Positions 8,239 to 15,228 of a DNA stretch of 64,000 bases are shown one piece after another. The notes beneath the pieces are model-generated. The model was not told the origin of the DNA. It did not search any database and was given only the letters and a program-made list of their open reading frames with translations. A program made the position numbers and the translations under genes. The DNA is from Phycisphaerae bacterium (GTDB taxonomy: Bacteria > Planctomycetota > Phycisphaerae > UBA1845 > JAFGLZ01). The stretch's first letter is position 1. Each line of letters starts with the position of its first letter. The DNA lies in NCBI GenBank assembly GCA_016927755.1, contig JAFGLZ010000204.1:1-64000 (forward strand), given 5' to 3'.

Positions 8239-10254
8239 ATGTTCAAGAGACTGACCTTCGGCAGCAAACTGATTGCCTCCTTCGTCTTCGTCATGGCCCT
8301 GCTCGGAGGGGGTATGGCGATCTATCACTATGCCATTACTCGCACGACCTCCGACTTTGGGCGGATCATGGCGAGCGAGGTCACGATCGCAAATCTGGCG
8401 GGCCAGGCCGAGTCCGAAATGCTGCAGTGTCGTCGGGACGAGAAGGACTTCCTGCTGCGGCTCGACAAGAGATACGTGCCCAAGCATCAGGCCCGCGCCG
8501 ACGCTCTGCGAGAGGACGCCAAGCAAGTCGTCGCCCTGGCCCAGGCCGGGGGGAACGCCACCACGGCAGACCTGGCAGGGAGCGTGCAGACGCACCTGGA
8601 TGCCTACGTCAAGTCATTCGGCGACCTGGTCGCGGCCTGGGAACGCCGGGGGCTCGACCACAACTCCGGTCTTCAGGGAAAGTTCCGTGACATCGTGCAC
8701 GATCTCGAGTCGGACCTGGCCCGGTATTCCGTGGATGAGCTGTATCTAGCCCTGCTCCAAATGCGCCGCTTCGAAAAGGACTTCATCCGGACCGGGAGCG
8801 ATAAGTACAAGGCCCAGTTCCTCGATGCCATCAAGGACTGCGAATCGCTCGCCAAGTCGGTCGTGTGCAAGCAGACGAAGGAGCGGGTGACCAAGGCGCT
8901 GACCGTATATGAAGACGGCGCCAAGAAGCTCGTCGCCGCCAGCACCAGCAAGCCGTCGGGCGACAAGCTCTACGACCAGATGCGCTCGGCCGCCCATGAG
9001 ATGGAGGAGGCGATTCGCGGCGTGTACGTTCCCGGCGCCCAGGCGCAATTGCTGATGGTCCGACGCCGGGAGAAGGACTACCTGCTTCGGCTGGATCCGA
9101 AGTACGTGGACAAGACCCACCAAGACGCTGAGAAGCTTGCCAAGGCGTTCAATGCATCGAGCGTCAACAAGCAGGACGTCGCCAAGGCCGTCGCGAAGAT
9201 CAAGGCCTATCTGGACACCTTTGACGCGCTGGTCGCCGAGGACCAGAAGATCAAAGCGGCGACGGAGGCCATGCGAACGGCCGTGCACAACATCGAGCCC
9301 GTCGTCGAGAAGATCCACTCCGAAGCCACTCAGGCGGCCGATGCAAAGACGCAGGAGACCGCCCAACGGGCCCGCACCGCGTCCCTGTGGGCGCTGGGTA
9401 CCGGAATCGGCTCGGTGGTCACCGGGTTGCTCGTATCGCTGCTACTGACGCGGTCCATAACGAAGCCGATCATTCGAATCATCGCCGGCTTGAGCGAAGG
9501 GGCCGACCAGGTCAACGCGGCCTCCTCTCAGGTATCGACGGCGAGCCAGCAGTTGGCCGAAGGCGCCTCCGAGCAGGCCAGCAGCCTGGAAGAGACCTCC
9601 AGCGCCCTTGAGGAAATGGCCGCGATGGCGCGGAAGAATGCCGACAACGCCGGAGAGTGCAACAACGCCATGGCGGAGGCGCGTCAGATCGTCGGCGAGG
9701 TCAACACCGCCCTGACGGACACGACGAACGCGATGCAAGAGATCTCGAAGGCCAGCGACCAGATCAGAAAGATCATCAAGGTCATCGAGGAGATCGCCTT
9801 CCAGACGAACCTACTGGCCCTCAACGCGGCGGTCGAAGCGGCTCGGGCCGGGGAGCACGGCAAGGGATTCGCGGTCGTGGCCGATGAGGTCCGGAACCTG
9901 GCCCAACGGGCCGCCGGTGCCGCGCGGGAAACGACCGGGCTGATCGAGGAGACCGTCGGTCGCGTCAACCGGGGCGTCGAGCTCACCCAGCGAACCGCAG
10001 GAAGCTTCGAGAGAAACAACGAGGTATCCGCCAAGGTCGGCGAGCTCGTGGCCGACATCGCCACCGCCTCCTCCGAACAAGCCCAGGGCGTCGACCAAGT
10101 CAATACGGCGATCTCGCAGATCGACAGCGTCACGCAGGCCAACAACGCCAACGCCGAGGAATCGGCGGCAGCCTCGGAGGAACTGTCCGCCCAGGCAGGC
10201 AAGTTGCGAGGCACGATCGGGGAACTGTCGGCCCTGATTGGCGGAAGGCGCTAA
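8239..10254 (+). CDS. Methyl-accepting chemotaxis protein with HBM-like helical sensor, 671 aa
   Basis: GGGAG eight bases before the ATG at 8239 sets the start; a longer in-frame extension is rejected. One membrane helix lies at residues 9-30, an extracytoplasmic all-helical sensor at about 31-378, and a second membrane helix at about 380-402. The cytoplasmic signalling domain contains the invariant hairpin tip IAFQTNLLALNAAVEAARAG near residue 520 and methylation helices on both sides (ASSLEETSSALEEMA; NANAEESAAASEELS). The sensor has three copies of an RR.EKDFLLR-type motif (about residues 64, 174 and 273), the signature of helical bimodular (HBM) sensors, which normally have two modules. 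The ligand is unknown. No che genes are nearby, so it must work with a CheA/CheW set elsewhere. Confidence 0.92.
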   Translation: MFKRLTFGSKLIASFVFVMALLGGGMAIYHYAITRTTSDFGRIMASEVTIANLAGQAESEMLQCRRDEKDFLLRLDKRYVPKHQARADALREDAKQVVALAQAGGNATTADLAGSVQTHLDAYVKSFGDLVAAWERRGLDHNSGLQGKFRDIVHDLESDLARYSVDELYLALLQMRRFEKDFIRTGSDKYKAQFLDAIKDCESLAKSVVCKQTKERVTKALTVYEDGAKKLVAASTSKPSGDKLYDQMRSAAHEMEEAIRGVYVPGAQAQLLMVRRREKDYLLRLDPKYVDKTHQDAEKLAKAFNASSVNKQDVAKAVAKIKAYLDTFDALVAEDQKIKAATEAMRTAVHNIEPVVEKIHSEATQAADAKTQETAQRARTASLWALGTGIGSVVTGLLVSLLLTRSITKPIIRIIAGLSEGADQVNAASSQVSTASQQLAEGASEQASSLEETSSALEEMAAMARKNADNAGECNNAMAEARQIVGEVNTALTDTTNAMQEISKASDQIRKIIKVIEEIAFQTNLLALNAAVEAARAGEHGKGFAVVADEVRNLAQRAAGAARETTGLIEETVGRVNRGVELTQRTAGSFERNNEVSAKVGELVADIATASSEQAQGVDQVNTAISQIDSVTQANNANAEESAAASEELSAQAGKLRGTIGELSALIGGRR

Positions 10255-10707
10255 GCCGCTTGCGGGAATCGTTGACAAGTCGCACGGTTCCGCCCGATGT
10301 GGCCCAGCCCCCCTCGGCTGGGCAGTGCGATCCTTCACGGCCGGATGCCGCCGTGCCACACTGGACACTCTTCCTTGCCAACAGCTTAGCGATCCGACAC
10401 AGACGGCTCCGGCCCGCGGTCCCACCCTCCTTATGGGACCCGGGCCGTCTCCGCAGGCGCGCGGCAATTCAGGCAATCCGTATCCAAACGCCTCGGAGCG
10501 ACATCTCTCATGGGAGGGCCGCACCCCCCGCGAGCCGAATCCAACTGTCACGCACCCCGCTTCCCTCCGGAAGGCTTTCGTTGTACCGGCGCCCCCCATA
10601 TCATGCTAGTTAGACCTCCGTCACCGGAGCGAGTCGCCTATCATTGCCCCGGGACCCGCTTGGGGCCGGGAGTCGTGCGGCGAGCCGATGCCCGCACGGG
10701 AAGGCTC
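10255..10707. other. Intergenic region with paired GC hairpins
   Basis: This 453-bp stretch lies between the chemoreceptor and a lipoprotein gene. It carries two hairpins at 10302-10323 and 10336-10355. The open frames here lack ribosome-binding sites. The last part (10690-10707) carries the GGGAAGG ribosome-binding site of the next gene. Confidence 0.5.
10302..10355. repeat. Two adjacent hairpins, possible REP-like element
   Basis: GCCCAGCC (10302-10309) pairs with GGCTGGGC (10316-10323), and CACGG (10336-10340) pairs with CCGTG (10351-10355). They lie about 50 bp after the chemoreceptor stop. Neither is followed by a T-run on the plus strand, so a classical terminator is unlikely. The phrasing resembles dispersed planctomycete intergenic repeats, but only one copy is present here. 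Confidence 0.4.
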
Positions 10708-11499
10708 ATGATGCTGGAAACGAGCACGCAACCGAGAACCTACGCGGCACTGCTCCTATCCTGCGCCCTCGCGGGCTCGGCGGGATGTTCCCCCAAGCTC
10801 AAGGCCATCGAGGCCCCCGGCCAAACGCTCCTGCCCAAGAACGACGCGGCCGTGATCGAGCGCGAGGGATTCGCCGTCGTCCTCACCCCCGTCCGCGTCC
10901 TGCTCGAGGACGACCACCTGCTCGCCGGAATGAAGATCGACCTGATCAACCAGAGCCAACGCCCCGTCAAGCTGAGCTACAAGGACGTCATTCTGATCGG
11001 CGGCGACGGATTAAAGCGCCCTGCCATGCACCCGAAAAAGTTCCAGCGATACGCCGAGCTGGCCCAGAGCGATCCCCCGCCCTCGGGGCCGTATCGAACG
11101 GGCGTCGTCACCGTGGGCGTCGGCTATGGCGGGTGGCATTACTATCCGTGCGGGCCTTACGGGTATCCTTACGGCCCCTACGGCCCCTCGTACTACTACT
11201 ATGATCCCTACTACGCGGTCGAGGAATATTATCGCCGTCGCGAGCGGATCGCCCGGTTCGTCTCCTCTCTCTGGGCCACGCACGTCGTCGAGCCGGGATT
11301 CGTCGGCAGCGGACACGTCGTCTTCGACTACGAGATCCGCAAGAAGGACCGCGTCGCCGTCGACGTGACCCTCAATCGCCTTCCAACGACACGGCCCTCG
11401 ACGCGCCCGACCACCGGACCGACAACGGGTCCGAGCATGCCGACCCTCCAGCCGACCGCCGCCGGAACCCTAACATTCCGATTCCTCTTCGGAAGTTGA
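10708..11499 (+). CDS. Hypothetical lipoprotein with Gly/Tyr/Pro-rich segment, 263 aa
   Basis: GGGAAGG five bases before ATGATG supports this start. The leader MMLETSTQPRTYAALLLSCA ends in lipobox AGSAGC. A domain of about 100 residues follows (FAVVLTPVRVLLEDDHLLAG, DLINQSQRPVKLSYKDV). It looks like a beta-sandwich accessory domain, but no family was recognised. Near residue 145 there is a Gly/Tyr/Pro stretch (CGPYGYPYGPYGPSYYYYDP). The C-terminus has a Thr/Pro/Gly-rich tail (TTRPSTRPTTGPTTGPS) before a last beta segment. Probably membrane-anchored and surface- or periplasm-facing. Confidence 0.75.
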   Translation: MMLETSTQPRTYAALLLSCALAGSAGCSPKLKAIEAPGQTLLPKNDAAVIEREGFAVVLTPVRVLLEDDHLLAGMKIDLINQSQRPVKLSYKDVILIGGDGLKRPAMHPKKFQRYAELAQSDPPPSGPYRTGVVTVGVGYGGWHYYPCGPYGYPYGPYGPSYYYYDPYYAVEEYYRRRERIARFVSSLWATHVVEPGFVGSGHVVFDYEIRKKDRVAVDVTLNRLPTTRPSTRPTTGPTTGPSMPTLQPTAAGTLTFRFLFGS

Positions 11500-11553
11500 T
11501 CGTGCTAAACATAAAACACTGCAACATAATGGTTTATAGAAATGACTCGGCTG

Positions 11554-11640
11554 GCGTACATTCCCCTAACATTTTGCGCCCCCCCAGCCGATATAGGGTA
11601 TACTTCACAGGGACGCGACCGACCCGGTTCCACCGGCAAC
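11554..11640 (+). promoter_or_regulatory. Copy A of a duplicated upstream element
   Basis: This copy contains GCGTACATT, then CTAACA, then ATATAGGGTATACTTC, then GGTTCCACCGGCAAC. The same ordered blocks with almost identical spacing (37 bases from GCGTACA to ATATA, 35 from ATATA to GGTTCC) recur at 17494-17579 upstream of dinB (37 and 34). TATACT at 11599-11604 could be a -10 box; no standard -35 is visible. It lies just before a short stretch closed by an intrinsic terminator, so it probably drives a small transcript. Confidence 0.6.
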
Positions 11641-11726
11641 CTGTCGCCGAGCCCGCAGGCCAGTGAAGCAAAAGCCATGGCGAGAGCCGACTCGGTCCAA
11701 CGGCCGAGTCGGCTTCTTTCTTCTCG
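11605..11726 (+). ncRNA. Candidate small RNA or attenuated leader ending in an intrinsic terminator
   Basis: Between the promoter-like element A and a strong terminator lie about 110 bases with no convincing gene. The stretch can form a hairpin CCTG...CAGG (11639-11658 region) and contains GAAGCAAAAGCC before the terminator stem. It could be a free small RNA or an attenuator leader for the large membrane protein gene that begins 200 bp further on. It was compared mentally with GEMM/c-di-GMP riboswitches; the required flanking motifs are absent. The class is unknown. Confidence 0.4.
11686..11726 (+). terminator. Strong intrinsic terminator
   Basis: The perfect 10-bp stem GCCGACTCGG (11686-11695) / CCGAGTCGGC (11704-11713) has an 8-base loop and is followed by TTCTTTCTTCTCG. 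It has the canonical form of a rho-independent terminator on the plus strand, placed well upstream of the next start codon at 11929. Confidence 0.8.
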
Positions 11727-11928
11727 CGACGGCTTCCTCATGCCATGCAGGCCCCCGCTAGGGCCACTCGAGTCTGGCCGCAGGGAACCGCCAACCATAG
11801 GGTATATTATCTAAGCCCATACCAGCCAACAATATTAGTAGTGACACGACTCGAATAAGGGGGTACAATCGAGCCGGTTCAGCCAAGGATTCGAGTCGAG
11901 GGCGCGCGGTCTCCGCTGGGGCAGTCTC

Positions 11929-14900
11929 GTGTCTCAGACGAGTGACGCCGCGAGCCGCGCTTCGGTTGTGTCGCTCCCCGTGCTGGTGGTGCTTGCCCTC
12001 GTCGCGGGGCGGGTGGCAACGCATCGTCAGGCGCTGGAGTCTTTGCGCCCGGAGGCAGGGCTTCTCAACGGGCGCGCCGAGCCTGGCGTGCCGACCCGGC
12101 TCTGGCAGGACCCGCTCGAGGCCGTGCCTCAACCAAGGCGCGCATGGGATCCGAACTGTCTTGAAGCAACGCATCAGCGATGCACGGGGGAGATGAGGGA
12201 CTTCGTCCACTCGAGAGGGCCTCGACTGTTCCTGGCGGTGCTGCTGCACGGTAAGCCATACCCCGAAGACGGCGAGAACAGACTGCGAACTCGCTACGCG
12301 GTGCTAGCGGGTTTGAACGCCGCCGGCTACCGGCCGACCGACCCCGCACACCTGCGATACGTCATCATGGCGGGCGGCTCTGACGCCCAATGGCTGCTCC
12401 CGTTCGAGCGATTCGAGCAGAGCGATCTATACCCGGATCGCTTGGGTAGCGCACAGGGCAGACTCACCGCACCGAAAGACAAGCCTCGAAGGATCATGGT
12501 CCTCTGGGTCGACGAGGAGCAGCTTCGCGAGCACCCCCTGACCCGGTTGAAGACGATCTTTGAGGACCTCGCCGCGCGGCGCGAGCAAGATAGCGCACAG
12601 TCGAAGGGGAACCCATCGCACGGGTCCGCCAAGGTCCCGTGCTCCAACCGGAGCAGCAACTCCGCGTCCGCCAAACGCCATGGCGGAAGTACCTTCCCGG
12701 CCATCAAGATCCTCGGCCCGACGGATTCGAAGGTTCTCTGGGATATGGAAATCGAGCTCCGCGAGGGCGGCGACTTCGGGGTGCTTTCCTCGGCAGTGGC
12801 GTACGGGCCCTGGGCAACGATCTGCGGAGATGTTCTTGAACACCTGCTCGCGAGCGAATCTCAGCGAAAGAAGGCGCCGACGTCGCGCGGCTCGACCAGG
12901 CCGGCCTCCGACAAGCCTCCCAAGATCCATCGAACGATCGCCACCGACGAGAAGACGTGCAAGGCGCTCACGCATGAGCTGGCACTGAGGCGAGCCGATC
13001 CGAACGATCCGAAGAACCGCATCGCCCTGATTGCCGAGTGGGACACGCTCTACGGACAGGCCTTGCCGCTGACGTTCGCATCGGTCGTGCTGCAGGGCCG
13101 TCCTGGCGCGGCGCAGAAGCCCCTCGAGGACTTCCTGAAGAAGGCGCACAAGGCCGAGGGAATCCACTTCTTCACCTATCTGCGAGGCATCGACGGCAAT
13201 GTCCCCGCCGCCCGACCGGACGACCCCAACGCCCCCGCGCAAGCCGGCCAGGACCCAATGCGGGAAGGGTCGCAGAACCAAGAGGGGCAAGTGCGCCCCG
13301 AGGGACGTCCGCAACTCGACTATATCCGCCGGCTCGAGCAGCGACTCAAAGACCTCGAATGGGAACTGCTACAAGAGAACAAGGGGAGGCTCCGCGCCAT
13401 CGGCGTCTTGGGCAGCGACGTCTATGACAAACTGCTGATCCTTCGTGCCCTGCGCCCGAGTTTCCCGCGAGCTGTCTTCTTCACGACGGACCTGGACGCC
13501 AATCTCCTCCTGCCCAAGGAGCTCAGCAGCACCCAGAATCTCATCGTGGCCTCCGCCTTCGGCCTGAGACTCCACCCCGACCTCCAACTCGGCATCCCGC
13601 CGTTTCGAGACAGCTATCAGACGTCGACCTACTTCGCCACCATCACGGCGCTCGGATACGAGATAGGCGAATACGCGGGGAGCGAAGACGGCAACGCGCC
13701 GCTGCCTCACGTCTTCGAACGCTCGCGCACCCGGGCGTACGACCTCTGGCTCCCAACCCACGGACAGACGGATCCCGATACCGCCTTTCCCTTCCCACCG
13801 AGCGCGCGAAGCCAAGGCTTCCAGAAGCGTCGAGTCTGCTACGCGATCCTGGCGCTTCTTCTGGCCGGCCTACTTCTCGTGCCGATCCTGCGTCCGCTGC
13901 GCCCGACGATACGCGGGGAGTTCAAGGGCAGGGATCTTGCGCGGATCCTAGGAAGATACCTGGCCCTGGCAGCTATCGCCATCGTCATGGGACTGTTGAT
14001 ACGGAGCCAGCACGCAGCGCCCGACGGGGAACCGTTCGCCTGGTTCCAGGGAATCAGCATCTGGCCGACGGAAATCCTTCGCGTCATCTCGATGCTTCTA
14101 TGCGTCTACTTCCTCGTGCTAATCCGCCGCAGCCTGCTCGCGAGTCGTAGCGGCATTACGGCGGAGTTCTTCGAGGGGTCGGAATCGTCAAGCGGCGGAA
14201 ACCCCTCGACCTCCGCGTCAGAGCAGGTCCGCAAGGTCCTCGATCGAATCCGCGAGACGGTGGCGTCGTTCTGGTCGAGTGCGATCGGACAGAACCTGTC
14301 GAGCATCCGCGACCTTCTCAAACGGTCGGTGACGTTCCTCTGGCGCCTTCCTGCGGATACCGACGACGTCCAATGGCTGTGGAACGACTACAGGCGGCGG
14401 CGAAGGCCCGACTATCGGGTCATTCGCTCGCTGCCCTATATGCTGCTGTTCGTCGCCGCGGGTCTCTGTCTCCAGGAAGCCTTGTTCGAAGACTCATTGG
14501 GAACGATCAGTATCGCGCGCGGACGCACTGCCTGGCTGACGTACTGCTACCTGGGCGTAGGCAGCTTCATCGCTCTACTCGTCCTGATCTTCATCGTCCT
14601 GGACGTGACCCTCCTGTGCAGTCGCTTCATCCAACTCCTCGTGGATACGAAACATCCCCTCCGTTGGCCGGAGAGCGTTCGGGCTTACCACGCCGGCATG
14701 CGCGGCGTGGACCCCGAGGACGTGGACGAATGGCTGAGCCTTCGCCTCCTCGCCAGGCACACGCAGACCGTCGGTACGACGCTCTACTACCCCTTCGTCG
14801 TGTTGCTGATCTTCTGGGCGAGTCGAGACCCCGGCTTCGACGGCTGGGACTGGACCACAACGGCTGACTTGGCGATCTGCTTCATCCTGTTGGTCGCCAT

Positions 14901-15165
14901 CTACTCGGCCGTGGCGCTGCGGGTCTCGGCCAAACGGGCCCAGCAGGCCTGCATGAAACAGCTTCGCAGGAAACTCACGCGCGCCGGCGGACCCGGAGCC
15001 AATCCAAGGGCAAAAGGCATCGAGCTCCTGCTGGAAGACGTCAAGAACAAGCGGACAGGCGCCCTGTGCCCGCTGCCTGAGAACCCCATCATCCGCGCCA
15101 TCCTCATCCCCTCCGGAGGATTGGGCACGCTGGCCATCGTCGACTACCTCATGGCCAGCCTGTAA
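11929..15165 (+). CDS. Large uncharacterised membrane protein with extracytoplasmic Rossmann-like lobes, 1078 aa
   Basis: The start is GTG with GGGG nine bases upstream. Residues 13-29 form an N-terminal membrane anchor. Residues 30-630 are hydrophilic, with alternating strand/helix segments (LFLAVLLHGKPYP, YVIMAGGSDAQW, RIMVLWVDEEQL, RLRAIGVLGSDVYDKLLILRAL, SFPRAVFFTTDLDANLL). These look like two receptor-type periplasmic-binding lobes, though no family was recognised. The C-terminal 440 residues hold about eight membrane helices (for example YAILALLLAGLLLVPIL, LALAAIAIVMGLLI, SFIALLVLIFIVLDVTLL) with charged cytoplasmic loops. A promoter-like ATAGGGTATATTAT lies at 11797-11810. The gene converges on the cytolysin-like lipoprotein. 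Function unknown; sensing or signalling across the membrane is speculation. Confidence 0.8.
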   Translation: MSQTSDAASRASVVSLPVLVVLALVAGRVATHRQALESLRPEAGLLNGRAEPGVPTRLWQDPLEAVPQPRRAWDPNCLEATHQRCTGEMRDFVHSRGPRLFLAVLLHGKPYPEDGENRLRTRYAVLAGLNAAGYRPTDPAHLRYVIMAGGSDAQWLLPFERFEQSDLYPDRLGSAQGRLTAPKDKPRRIMVLWVDEEQLREHPLTRLKTIFEDLAARREQDSAQSKGNPSHGSAKVPCSNRSSNSASAKRHGGSTFPAIKILGPTDSKVLWDMEIELREGGDFGVLSSAVAYGPWATICGDVLEHLLASESQRKKAPTSRGSTRPASDKPPKIHRTIATDEKTCKALTHELALRRADPNDPKNRIALIAEWDTLYGQALPLTFASVVLQGRPGAAQKPLEDFLKKAHKAEGIHFFTYLRGIDGNVPAARPDDPNAPAQAGQDPMREGSQNQEGQVRPEGRPQLDYIRRLEQRLKDLEWELLQENKGRLRAIGVLGSDVYDKLLILRALRPSFPRAVFFTTDLDANLLLPKELSSTQNLIVASAFGLRLHPDLQLGIPPFRDSYQTSTYFATITALGYEIGEYAGSEDGNAPLPHVFERSRTRAYDLWLPTHGQTDPDTAFPFPPSARSQGFQKRRVCYAILALLLAGLLLVPILRPLRPTIRGEFKGRDLARILGRYLALAAIAIVMGLLIRSQHAAPDGEPFAWFQGISIWPTEILRVISMLLCVYFLVLIRRSLLASRSGITAEFFEGSESSSGGNPSTSASEQVRKVLDRIRETVASFWSSAIGQNLSSIRDLLKRSVTFLWRLPADTDDVQWLWNDYRRRRRPDYRVIRSLPYMLLFVAAGLCLQEALFEDSLGTISIARGRTAWLTYCYLGVGSFIALLVLIFIVLDVTLLCSRFIQLLVDTKHPLRWPESVRAYHAGMRGVDPEDVDEWLSLRLLARHTQTVGTTLYYPFVVLLIFWASRDPGFDGWDWTTTADLAICFILLVAIYSAVALRVSAKRAQQACMKQLRRKLTRAGGPGANPRAKGIELLLEDVKNKRTGALCPLPENPIIRAILIPSGGLGTLAIVDYLMASL

Positions 15166-15228
15166 GCCCGCGCGCCGCTCCGGAACCCGGGCGGGGGTCG
15201 CCTCCTCGCGACAAGGATGGCGTCAGGG

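Noticed and set aside
11605..11690. Resemblance to a GEMM (c-di-GMP) riboswitch from GAAGCAAAAGCC
   Set aside because: The paired GCAAACC and GGGTTACCGATGG-type segments that define the class are missing.
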